Source of the DNA: Modicisalibacter coralii
GTDB taxonomy: Bacteria > Pseudomonadota > Gammaproteobacteria > Pseudomonadales > Halomonadaceae
Assembly (NCBI RefSeq): GCF_004117855.1
Contig: NZ_QWBW01000010.1
Location: 1-64,000 of the forward strand
DNA length: 64,000 nucleotides
Reading direction: 5' to 3'
Shown here: positions 56,749 through 64,000 of the stretch, one piece after another
Numbering within the stretch: position 1 is the first letter of the stretch
How the letters are laid out: every line of letters starts with the position of its first letter
The notes under the pieces: generated by a model
Database searches by the model: none
What the model was told of the DNA's origin: nothing
The model's input: only the letters and a program-made list of their open reading frames with translations
Position numbers and translations under genes: made by a program

Positions 56749-56781
56749 CATCGTGGCAAGGCCTGCGCGCCAGTAGCGTCT

Positions 56782-58191
56782 TCAGAAATCCGCGAGCAGC
56801 CGGCCCAGGGTCGCCATGGCCCGCTCACTGCGCGCCGTCCAGGGGTGGCCGTAGCTCAGCCGAATGCAGTGGCCGAATCCCTGGGTAGCGGAGAAGATCG
56901 GCCCCGGCGCCAGACTGACACCCGCCTTCAGCGCCCGCCGAAACAGCGCCAGGGAGTCGACCCGCTCGGGAAACTCGCACCACAGGAAATACCCGCCAGC
57001 AGGGCGGGTGATGCGGGTATCGGCCGGGAAATGACGATCGGCCGCCGCCAGCATGGCCTGCTGCTGGGACTCCAGGGCGAGTCGCAAGCGGCGCAGATGG
57101 CGGTCGTAACCACCGCGCTGTAGGTAGTCGGCGATGGCCGCCTGCGCCGGCACCGAGGGGGAAATGGTCGTCATCAGCCTGAGCCGCGAGACCGCGCCAG
57201 CAAAGCGCCCCGCCGCCATCCAGCCGATGCGGTACCCCGGCGCCAGGCACTTCGAGAACGAGCCGCAGTGCATGACCAGCCCCTCGTCGTCGAACGCCTT
57301 CACCGGCCTGGGTGGGCGGGCGCCGAAGTGCAGCTCGGCATAGGCGTCGTCCTCGAGCAAGGGGACCTGATGGCGCTTCAGAAGCGCGTAGAGCTCCCGC
57401 TTCGCCGAGTCGTCGAGGCTCGCGCCCAACGGATTCTGCAGGTGGCTCATCAGCCAGCAGGCCCGCACGGGCAGCGTCGCTAGGCGCTCGGCCAGCACCT
57501 CGAGATCGATGCCGTGGCGGGGATGGACGGGAATCTCGACCGCCCGCAGGCCGAGGCGCTCCAGCACCTGCAGGCAGGCATAGAAGGCCGGCGCCTCGAC
57601 GGCCACCAGATCCCCCGGCCGGGTGACACATTGCAGTCCCAGGTTCAGCGCTTCCATGGCACCGTGGGTGACGACGAGCTCCTCGGGCGCCGGCGACAGG
57701 CCGTTCAAGGCATAGCGCAGCAGGATCTGGCGGCGCAGGTCGACGTGGCCATCGGTCATGGCGGTGGTGATCGCCTCGGCCGACAGCCCGCGCAGGCCGC
57801 GCGTCATGCTGCCGGCCAGGTGCGACAGGGGGAACAGCTCGGGGGCGGGAAACGCCGAACCGAAGGGAACCGTGTCACTATCGCGCAGGGAATCGAGCAC
57901 CGAGAAGGCCAGCTCGCTGACCGCCACGTCGGCGGGATCGGCACGCTGGGCGGCGACGCCGGGCTCGGCGAACAACCGTCGGGCCTGTTCGCGCACGAAA
58001 TAGCCCGAGCGCGCCCGGGCAACGATCAATCCCCGGTGCTCGAGCCGGTAGTAGGCCTGGAAGACCGTCGACGGACTGATGCCATAACGGCGACTGGCCT
58101 GTCTGATCGAGGGGATGCGCTCGCCCGGCGCCAGCACCCCGCTGCGGATCAAGGCGGCAATCTCCTCGGCGAACTGCTCGTAGCGTTTCAT
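56782..58191 (-). CDS. MocR-type regulator: GntR winged helix fused to an aminotransferase domain
   Basis: 469 aa. GntR HTH at about 1-70 (RSGVLAPGERIPSIRQASRR, ISPSTVFQAYYRLEHRGLI), then a fold-type I aminotransferase-like domain. The PLP Lys is in HCGSFSKCLAPGYRIGWMAA, near 300. Such proteins bind PLP and control genes for amines, GABA or PLP synthesis. ATG 58191. Neighbour to a convergent gnd gene; target unknown. Confidence 0.92.
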   Translation of the reverse strand: MKRYEQFAEEIAALIRSGVLAPGERIPSIRQASRRYGISPSTVFQAYYRLEHRGLIVARARSGYFVREQARRLFAEPGVAAQRADPADVAVSELAFSVLDSLRDSDTVPFGSAFPAPELFPLSHLAGSMTRGLRGLSAEAITTAMTDGHVDLRRQILLRYALNGLSPAPEELVVTHGAMEALNLGLQCVTRPGDLVAVEAPAFYACLQVLERLGLRAVEIPVHPRHGIDLEVLAERLATLPVRACWLMSHLQNPLGASLDDSAKRELYALLKRHQVPLLEDDAYAELHFGARPPRPVKAFDDEGLVMHCGSFSKCLAPGYRIGWMAAGRFAGAVSRLRLMTTISPSVPAQAAIADYLQRGGYDRHLRRLRLALESQQQAMLAAADRHFPADTRITRPAGGYFLWCEFPERVDSLALFRRALKAGVSLAPGPIFSATQGFGHCIRLSYGHPWTARSERAMATLGRLLADF

Positions 58192-58400
58192 GGCTCCCGG
58201 ATCGTTGGATATCGACCGCTCAGCATACGTCAACAATGGCCACGCCGCCGACTGGCCGAACCGGGAATCCGCGCTCTGGCGAGACGCCCCGCAAACCCTG
58301 ACCGATATCAACTGATCCGGTTTTTTCGGACGCAGCTGATTCTGTTACAGACCCGCCCGCTGGCTTACCCTAGGCCGAAACGGCAATGGAGACCTGCGCC

Positions 58401-58970
58401 ATGCTCGACGCCTTCGCCCTGCTGATGATCTTCGCCGGGGTCGCGTTTTCGATCTATCAGCTCTACGACATCTACTATGACCAGAACTTCGGCGACGACG
58501 AACGCCACGCCAACGGCGACGTGCCCAACGTGGACGCACTGTCCCGGCTGCTGGCGGCGACCACCGGCAGCGACGAGACCCGGGTGCGTCGGGTGCTGGC
58601 CGACGAGTCGCAGCGGCTGTCCACGGAATCGCTGCGCCGCCGTCAGCAGCGGCTCGTCGCCGCCAACGGGCTGCGGATTCGCCATCTGGCGTTCTGGCAC
58701 ACCCGCCCGCCGCGCCGGGATTGCCGCACCCCCTTGCTGATGCTGATCCTCGCCTGCTGCCTGGCGGTGCTGTTCGTCGGCGGGCTGAGCGTCTACACCA
58801 TCGCCTACGAGGTCACGAGCCCCGGGCTCGCCTGGGTCAACGAACCCTGGGTGCTGATGGGCGTGACCTATGGCCTGATCCTGGTCACCCACCTGCTGGC
58901 CAAGCTCGACAAGTACCTGCACGACCTCTACGAGATCGGCCGGCTCGACGAGACACTGGCCCACGCCTGA
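58401..58970 (+). CDS. Inner-membrane hypothetical protein
   Basis: 189 aa with three predicted membrane helices: about 3-20 (FALLMIFAGVAFSIYQLY), 112-135 (LLMLILACCLAVLFVGGLSV) and 150-166 (VLMGVTYGLILVTHLLA). Between the first two is a hydrophilic, Arg-rich, cytoplasmic-looking part. Not recognised. ATG 58401 has GGAGA 8 bases before it. It converges with amaA across about 14 bases. Confidence 0.75.
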   Translation: MLDAFALLMIFAGVAFSIYQLYDIYYDQNFGDDERHANGDVPNVDALSRLLAATTGSDETRVRRVLADESQRLSTESLRRRQQRLVAANGLRIRHLAFWHTRPPRRDCRTPLLMLILACCLAVLFVGGLSVYTIAYEVTSPGLAWVNEPWVLMGVTYGLILVTHLLAKLDKYLHDLYEIGRLDETLAHA

Positions 58971-58984
58971 GGCGTCGCCGAGCG

Positions 58985-60265
58985 TCAGATCAGCACGCGC
59001 AGGCACTGCCCGGCATGGTAGAGAGTGAAGCCGCTCTCGTAGCCGGTGCTCCACAGCGGCCGGGCCGGGATCGGCCGGTGGGCGCGGATGGGCAGCGGCA
59101 ACAGGCTGTCGTCGCCTTGGGTCAGATAGTGTGCGAAGCCCTTGCCGACCACCGTGCCGGTGGTGATCCCGCGCCCGTTGTAGCCGGTGACGCCCAGGAT
59201 GCCCGGCGCCGGCTCGAACAGCCGCAGGGTGTGATCGGGGGTGAAGGCGATCCGCCCCGACCAGGTGCACTGCCAGTCGACCCGACCGAGTTGCGGAAAG
59301 TAATGGCGCTGGATACGGTCCGCCCAGCAGCGGATGTAGGACAGCGGGCGGCCCTCGCCGCGCCCCAGGCTGCCCAGGATCAACCGTCCCTCGGCATCGA
59401 GGCGCATGCTGCTCAGGACCATGCGCGTATCCCAGGCGCCCTGCCGCTCCGGCAGGATCTCGCTGGCGAGTTCGTCCGGTAGCGGGTGCGAGGCGACCTG
59501 GAAGAAATGCCCGGGGAAGAAGTGCTCGCGAACCCGATTCCAGTCCGCTTCGGTATAGGCGTTGGTGGCGAACACCAGCCGCGAGGCGAGCACGCTGCCG
59601 CGCTCGCTGGTCGCCCGCCATCGGTCGCCTTCACGGGTCACCCCGGTCACGGGGCTCTGCGTGTACAGCCGCGCGCCGGCCGATGCGGCGGCTCTCGCCA
59701 GTCCGCGGGTGTAGGCCGCCGGGTTGATGGTGCCGGCACGCCGATCGAGCAGCGCGCGACGGATGCGCGGCGTACCGATACGCTGCTGGCAAGCATCGTC
59801 CTCGAGCAGCTCGACGGGAGAACCGCGACGCTGGAACTGTTCGGCGCGCCGCGCCAGTTCCTGTTCGCCCTTGGCATTGTGGGCCAGGTGCAGGGTCCCG
59901 GTGCGCGTCGCGTGACAGTCGATACCGTGACGCTCGATCAGCGCGAACACCTCGGCCGGCGCGCCGCCCAGGATGGTGTTGGCGCGCTCGCCGTCGGCCT
60001 CCCCGAGCGCCTCGCGAATATCGTCCGGCGGAATCCACAGCCCGGCGTTGACCAGGCCGACATTGCGTCCCGAGCCGCCGCTGGGGATCTCGCCCGCTTC
60101 CAGCAGGGCGACATCGACGCCCGCCTCGGCGAGGTGCAACGCCGTACTGAGACCGGTGATGCCCCCACCGACCACCACCACATCGGCATGATGGTCGTCC
60201 TCTAGCGTCGGCAATGCCGGCGCCGCTTCGGGGGACGTCGTGTGCCACAGGCATTGCTCTAGCAT
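58985..60265 (-). CDS. amaA: L-pipecolate oxidase-like FAD oxidoreductase (AmaA)
   Basis: 426 aa, close to P. putida AmaA. FAD motif ADVVVVGGGITGLSTALHLA near 36-55; a Gly-rich GGSGRNVGLVNAGLW near 72-86 typical of DAO-family oxidases; C-terminal GVTGYNGRGITTGTVVGKG near 364-382 that closes the flavin site. Oxidises L-pipecolate to piperideine-6-carboxylate. AGGAGG precedes the ATG. It belongs with amaB and the intervening nhaC on the minus strand. Without context it could be a sarcosine or glutamylputrescine oxidase. Confidence 0.8.
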   Translation of the reverse strand: MLEQCLWHTTSPEAAPALPTLEDDHHADVVVVGGGITGLSTALHLAEAGVDVALLEAGEIPSGGSGRNVGLVNAGLWIPPDDIREALGEADGERANTILGGAPAEVFALIERHGIDCHATRTGTLHLAHNAKGEQELARRAEQFQRRGSPVELLEDDACQQRIGTPRIRRALLDRRAGTINPAAYTRGLARAAASAGARLYTQSPVTGVTREGDRWRATSERGSVLASRLVFATNAYTEADWNRVREHFFPGHFFQVASHPLPDELASEILPERQGAWDTRMVLSSMRLDAEGRLILGSLGRGEGRPLSYIRCWADRIQRHYFPQLGRVDWQCTWSGRIAFTPDHTLRLFEPAPGILGVTGYNGRGITTGTVVGKGFAHYLTQGDDSLLPLPIRAHRPIPARPLWSTGYESGFTLYHAGQCLRVLI

Positions 60266-60415
60266 GCTACCTCCTCTCGCGGCACCGCCCGGCAAGGTGC
60301 CGGACGGGCCTCTCGGTCAGGGCGTCAGCCCGGTTCAGGAATGCCGGGTACTACCGGCCGGCCACTGTCACGCCGATCACATCGCGTGGGATGGCGTCTC
60401 GATCACGCCGCGCGC

Positions 60416-61882
60416 TCAGGCGCCACCTGCCCGCGTCGCGCCCTCGGGCACGGCGCCGGTCCAGCCAGCCTCAGTCGCCGCGTGTGCCGGCGCCGATTCA
60501 CGCGGAACGAAGGGACCGAGCAGCGCCCACAGCAGGCCGAACAGCGGCGACAGCCAGCAGGCAAAGGCGAACGGCGCATAGAGCAGCGTGGGCACGCCGG
60601 TGGTGGCGGCGACGAAACTCCCGCCCATGTTCCAGGGGATCAGCGGCGACAGCAGCGTGCCGTTGTCTTCGATGGTGCGCGACAGCACCGAGGTGCGGTA
60701 GCCCATCTGCTGGTACTGCCCGTGCAGCAGCCGCCCCGGCAGCACCAGGGTGGTATAGACGTCGCCGACCACGGTTCCCACCGACGCGGTGGTGACCGAA
60801 CTGGTCAGCACCATGCTGAAGCGTCCGCGCATCAGTTTGGCCAGGTGCATCATGATCGCGTCGATGGTGCCGTAGGCCTCGAGCATCCCGGTGAAACCGA
60901 GCGCGAACAGCGTCAGCGTCACCACCCAGGTCATCGACATCGCCCCGCCCTTGGAGAGCAGCGTATCCATCGCCTCGTTGCCGGTTTCCGCGACATAACC
61001 GTTCTGCATCACGTCGAACACCGCCTGCACGTCGCTACCCTGCAGCAGGATCGCGGCCACACCGCCGAGCGCGGCACCGCCGAAGATGGTGGGGAACGGC
61101 GGCAGCCTGGCCATCGACAGAGAGATCACCACCACCGGCGGAATCAGCGTGACCCAGCTCAGGGTGAAATGCTCGGCCAGCGTCCGACGCAGCGTGTCGA
61201 TACTGCCGGCTTCGACCAGTTGATCGGCGTAGCCGGCACCCAGCCAGGCATAGGCCAGCAGCGCCAGCGTCATCGCCGGCACCGTGGTCGCCATCATGCT
61301 CTTGATATGGGTCCACAGGTCGGTCTCGCAGACCGCCGGGGTGAGATTGGTGGTATCGGAGAGCGGTGACATCTTGTCGCCGAAGAAAGCCCCCGAGACC
61401 AGCGCCCCCGCGGTCAGATAGACCGGGATCCCCAGCCCCTGGCCGATGCCCATCAGCGCCAGGCCGACGGTACCCACCGTGCCCCAGGAAGTCCCCACGG
61501 CGAGCGAGATCAGCGAGCTGATCAGACAGGTGGCGACCAGGAACCAGCCCGGCGAGACCAGGTTGATGCCGTAGTAGATCAGCGTCGGCACCGTCCCCGA
61601 GAGAATCCAGGTACCGATCAGCATGCCCACCGCGAGCAGGATCAGGATCGCCGGCAGGCCGAGCTTGATCACCTTGAGCATCGACGCCTCCATGCGCGTC
61701 CACGCGATACCGCGCAGGCGCGCGAAGAAGGCGCAGATCAGGATGCCAAAGGCGAGCGGAATATGCGGCGTGAAATCGCCGAAAACGAAGAACTGCGTCA
61801 TCAGCAGCGCCACGGTGAGCAGTAGCGGTGCCAGGGCCATGGGCAGGCTGGGAATGGCGCCCACACGAACGTTGTCACTCAT
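60416..61882 (-). CDS. nhaC: NhaC family Na+/H+ antiporter-like transporter
   Basis: 488 aa with about eleven to twelve membrane helices. Motifs SLISLAVGTSWGTVGTVGLA near 122-141, SGAFFGDKMSPLSDTTNL near 162-179 and ETIEDN-type RTIEDNGTLLSPLIPWN near 405-421 are typical of NhaC. Some NhaC relatives exchange organic ions, such as malate/lactate antiporter MleN, so it could carry pipecolate or a lysine product given its location between amaB and amaA. Sodium extrusion is the default role. Confidence 0.88.
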   Translation of the reverse strand: MSDNVRVGAIPSLPMALAPLLLTVALLMTQFFVFGDFTPHIPLAFGILICAFFARLRGIAWTRMEASMLKVIKLGLPAILILLAVGMLIGTWILSGTVPTLIYYGINLVSPGWFLVATCLISSLISLAVGTSWGTVGTVGLALMGIGQGLGIPVYLTAGALVSGAFFGDKMSPLSDTTNLTPAVCETDLWTHIKSMMATTVPAMTLALLAYAWLGAGYADQLVEAGSIDTLRRTLAEHFTLSWVTLIPPVVVISLSMARLPPFPTIFGGAALGGVAAILLQGSDVQAVFDVMQNGYVAETGNEAMDTLLSKGGAMSMTWVVTLTLFALGFTGMLEAYGTIDAIMMHLAKLMRGRFSMVLTSSVTTASVGTVVGDVYTTLVLPGRLLHGQYQQMGYRTSVLSRTIEDNGTLLSPLIPWNMGGSFVAATTGVPTLLYAPFAFACWLSPLFGLLWALLGPFVPRESAPAHAATEAGWTGAVPEGATRAGGA

Positions 61883-61948
61883 CGACCTTCTCCCGGAGTT
61901 GTTATTGGCGCGCGGATCGGGGATCGCGTTTTAGACGTACTGGAAGGA

Positions 61949-61975
61949 ACGCCGGAGCGCGACGCGCTCCGGCGT
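61949..61975. terminator. Hairpin between amaB and nhaC
   Basis: Perfect 12-bp stem ACGCCGGAGCGC/GCGCTCCGGCGT with a 3-base loop, four bases after the amaB stop (minus strand). It lacks a run of Ts, so it may attenuate rather than stop read-through into nhaC. Confidence 0.65.
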
Positions 61976-61979
61976 GTCA

Positions 61980-63473
61980 TCAGTCGAACTTGATGCCCTG
62001 GGCCAGCGGCAGTTCGCGGGAGTAGTTGACGGTATTGGTCTGGCGGCGCATGTAGCTCTTCCAGACGTCGGAGCCGGACTCGCGGCCGCCGCCAGTCTCC
62101 TTCTCGCCACCGAAGGCGCCGCCGATCTCGGCGCCGCTCGGCCCGATGTTGACGTTGGCGATGCCGCAGTCGCTGCCGATGTCGGAGACGAAGGTTTCCG
62201 CCTCGCGCACGTCGGTGGTGAACACGCACGAAGAGAGCCCCTGGGGCACGTCGTTCTGCAGCGCCAGCGCCTCGTCGAAGTCGCGATAGCCAATCACGTA
62301 GAGGATCGGGGCGAAGGTCTCGTTCTTGACCAGTTCATCCTGGGCGTCGACCTCGACGATGGCCGGGGAGACGTAATAGGCGTCAGGATGGGTATCGGCC
62401 AGCTGGCGTTCGCCGCCGAACACCCGGGCGCCCTGCTCGCGGGCCTTGCCGAGCACCGACTGCATCTGATCGAAGGCCTGGGCGTCGATCAGCGGCCCCA
62501 CCAGATTGCCCTTCATCGGATCGCCGATGCTGACGTTGGCATAGGCCTTCTTGACCCGCTCGACCACCTCGTTGCGCACCGATTCGTGAACGATCAGGCG
62601 GCGCAGGGTGGTGCAGCGCTGGCCGGCAGTGCCCACCGCCGAGAACAGAATGGCGCGCACGGCCATGTCCAGGTCGGCGCTGGGCGCCAGGATCATGGCG
62701 TTGTTGCCGCCCAGCTCGAGAATGCTGCGGCCGAAGCGCGCGGCGACCCGCGGCGCGACCTCGCGGCCCATGCGGGTGCTGCCGGTGGCACTGATCAGCG
62801 GCACCCGCGGGTCGTCGGTGAGGACTTCGCCGGCCTCGCGTTCGCCGATGACCACCTGGCTGAGATCCGCCGGCGCCTCGTCGCCGAATTCGCTCATCGC
62901 CCGCTCGAGCAGTGCCTGACAGGCCAGTGCACACAGTGGGGTCTTTTCGGAGGGCTTCCACAACAGGCTGTTGCCGCACACCAGCGCCAGCGCGGCGTTC
63001 CAGGCCCAGGGCGCGACCGGGAAGTTGAAGGCGGTGATCAGGCCGATCGGCCCCAGCGGATGCCAGCTCTCGCGCATGTGGTGGCCGGGGCGCTCGGAGG
63101 CGATGGTCAGGCCGTAGAGCTGGCGGGACTGGCCGACGGCGAGATCGCAGATGTCGATCATCTCCTGCACTTCGCCAAGGCCTTCCTGATAAATCTTGCC
63201 GCACTCCAGGGTCACCAGGGTGCCGAGGTCTTCCTTGTGGCGACGCAGTTGCTCGCCGAACAGCCGCACCAGTTCGCCACGGCGCGGCGCGGGCACCTGC
63301 CGCCAGGCCTCGAAGGCCGTCTGGGCGCGATCGATGCGCTGCTGGACCTGCTCGCCGCTCTCCCGGTGAACCCGACCGATCTCGGCGCCATCGGTGGGCG
63401 AGTACACGCCGTAATCGCCGCCGCGGTACAGGGACTCGGTCACGCCGAGGCGCTGCATGATGGTGTCGATCAT
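61980..63473 (-). CDS. amaB: L-piperidine-6-carboxylate (alpha-aminoadipate semialdehyde) dehydrogenase
   Basis: 497 aa, aldehyde dehydrogenase family 7, nearly the same length as P. putida AmaB (about 496 aa). Catalytic Cys in GTAGQRCTTLRRL near 294, catalytic Glu in SILELGGNNAMI near 262, NAD-site FNFPVAPWAWNAALAL near 160. NIGPSGAEIGGAFGGEKETG near 450-469 is the family 7 tail. Oxidises the semialdehyde from pipecolate or lysine to 2-aminoadipate. ATG 63473 aligns with the family start. First gene after the promoter shared with the LysR gene. Confidence 0.92.
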   Translation of the reverse strand: MIDTIMQRLGVTESLYRGGDYGVYSPTDGAEIGRVHRESGEQVQQRIDRAQTAFEAWRQVPAPRRGELVRLFGEQLRRHKEDLGTLVTLECGKIYQEGLGEVQEMIDICDLAVGQSRQLYGLTIASERPGHHMRESWHPLGPIGLITAFNFPVAPWAWNAALALVCGNSLLWKPSEKTPLCALACQALLERAMSEFGDEAPADLSQVVIGEREAGEVLTDDPRVPLISATGSTRMGREVAPRVAARFGRSILELGGNNAMILAPSADLDMAVRAILFSAVGTAGQRCTTLRRLIVHESVRNEVVERVKKAYANVSIGDPMKGNLVGPLIDAQAFDQMQSVLGKAREQGARVFGGERQLADTHPDAYYVSPAIVEVDAQDELVKNETFAPILYVIGYRDFDEALALQNDVPQGLSSCVFTTDVREAETFVSDIGSDCGIANVNIGPSGAEIGGAFGGEKETGGGRESGSDVWKSYMRRQTNTVNYSRELPLAQGIKFD

Positions 63474-63595
63474 TCTTCCTCCTACTGCTGAACGGGGGTG
63501 AGGGAAATCACCAGCAGTATCGTCACGCCACTTGACCTGCCTCAAACGACGTTTTATACCGACATCATTCCTTTTTTTCTTATCAGGAGGGCCGC

Positions 63596-64000
63596 ATGGG
63601 CCGTCGTCACCTGCCGACTCTCACCGCCATGCAGTGCTTCGAGGCCGCGGCCCGCCATCTGAGCTTTACCCGCGCCGCCGACGAACTGAGCCTGACCCAG
63701 AGCGCGGTGAGCAAGCAGGTCGCCCAACTCGAATCGATTCTCGAGCACCCGCTGTTCCGGCGTGTGCGCAAGCGCCTTCAGGTCACCCCGGAGGGCTCGC
63801 TCTACCTCACCGAGGTCCGCAAGATTCTCGCCCAGGTCGAGATGTCGACCCGCTACATGCAGTCCTACGGCGGTCAGAGCGAAGTCCTCCACGTCACCAC
63901 CCTGCCCACCTTTGGCGCGCGCTGGCTGATCCCGCGCCTCAACGGCTTCCGCTTCCGCCACCCCAACGTCTATCTCGATATCAGCAACCGGGTGGAGCCC
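63596..64000 (+). CDS. LysR-family regulator, GcvA-like (3' end missing)
   Basis: The frame runs from ATG 63596 to the window edge, 135 codons without a stop. HTH: LPTLTAMQCFEAAARHLSFT and TQSAVSKQVAQLESILEHPL. The start of the co-inducer domain (VTTLPTFGARWLIPRLNGF) is visible and looks GcvA-like. AGGAGG lies 5 bases upstream. Divergent from amaB, as is the LysR gene next to amaAB in P. putida, so it probably controls the ama genes. Confidence 0.92.
   Translation, partial: MGRRHLPTLTAMQCFEAAARHLSFTRAADELSLTQSAVSKQVAQLESILEHPLFRRVRKRLQVTPEGSLYLTEVRKILAQVEMSTRYMQSYGGQSEVLHVTTLPTFGARWLIPRLNGFRFRHPNVYLDISNRVEP

Overview
This is a GC-rich, densely packed stretch of a bacterial chromosome. The gene content and family types point to a gammaproteobacterium close to Halomonadaceae/Pseudomonadales. 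Examples are MetE with divergent MetR, RstA/RstB, a class Ia NrdA with two ATP cones, YghU, a YeeN-type YebC protein, and the amaA/amaB pipecolate genes otherwise known from Pseudomonas putida. A halophile such as Halomonas, Chromohalobacter or Salinicola is my inference from the high GC, acidic proteins and an NhaC antiporter; no rRNA or tRNA gene is present to settle it.

Layout. 1-2.3 kb: end of a polar amino-acid ABC permease and two tandem paralogous binding proteins. 2.3-4.5 kb: two oxidoreductases on the minus strand, each followed by a copy of a MITE-like repeat. 4.9-9.4 kb: AI-2E-type permease, YeeN, a DUF3008 protein, an aldo/keto reductase and a phospholipid methyltransferase-like enzyme. 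9.5-12.4 kb: katA and two small unknown genes. 12.4-18.3 kb: YejK/NdpA, a CurA-type reductase, a dicarboxylate symporter, a NUDIX protein, a HAD phosphatase and YghU. 18.4-18.9 kb: a small Cys-rich gene behind a good Fur box. 18.9-24.6 kb: an AcoR-like sigma-54 activator facing a flavin monooxygenase and a 2,3-butanediol dehydrogenase-like enzyme, with stacked palindromes and a -24/-12 promoter between them. 24.7-34.9 kb: secreted unknown, DadA-like oxidase, a chemoreceptor with a sigma-28 promoter, PhzF, TPMT, a PEGA lipoprotein, an MFS exporter, and a divergent SDR/LysR pair.

34.97-36.97 kb is an AT-richer accessory patch. It holds an orphan exported protein, an ORF interrupted by an in-frame stop, and a fossil in which a tautomerase fragment is joined in frame to a second LysR C-terminus. 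A 44-bp direct repeat shared with the intact LysR gene marks both ends of the patch.

37.1-47.9 kb: repair, detoxification and housekeeping genes (GNAT, NUDIX, DoxX, UDG-like, GloA, Tag, DUF2252, a REP cluster, AzoR, an MliC-type lipoprotein, metE/metR, a lipocalin-like protein). 48-50.3 kb: rstAB. 50.7-55.2 kb: nrdAB with two NrdR boxes and a DnaA box upstream and a long hairpin between the genes. 55.3-59 kb: NUDIX, NAD-type 6-phosphogluconate dehydrogenase, a MocR regulator and a membrane protein. 59-64 kb: the probable L-pipecolate/lysine catabolic cluster (amaA, nhaC, amaB) with a divergent LysR gene cut by the window edge.

No CRISPR array, intact insertion sequence, prophage or known defence system was seen. 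The best candidates for something new are the acetoin-type locus with its monooxygenase and stacked operators, the Fur-controlled Cys-rich protein, the recombination scar at 34.9-37.0 kb, and the NhaC transporter inside the pipecolate cluster.
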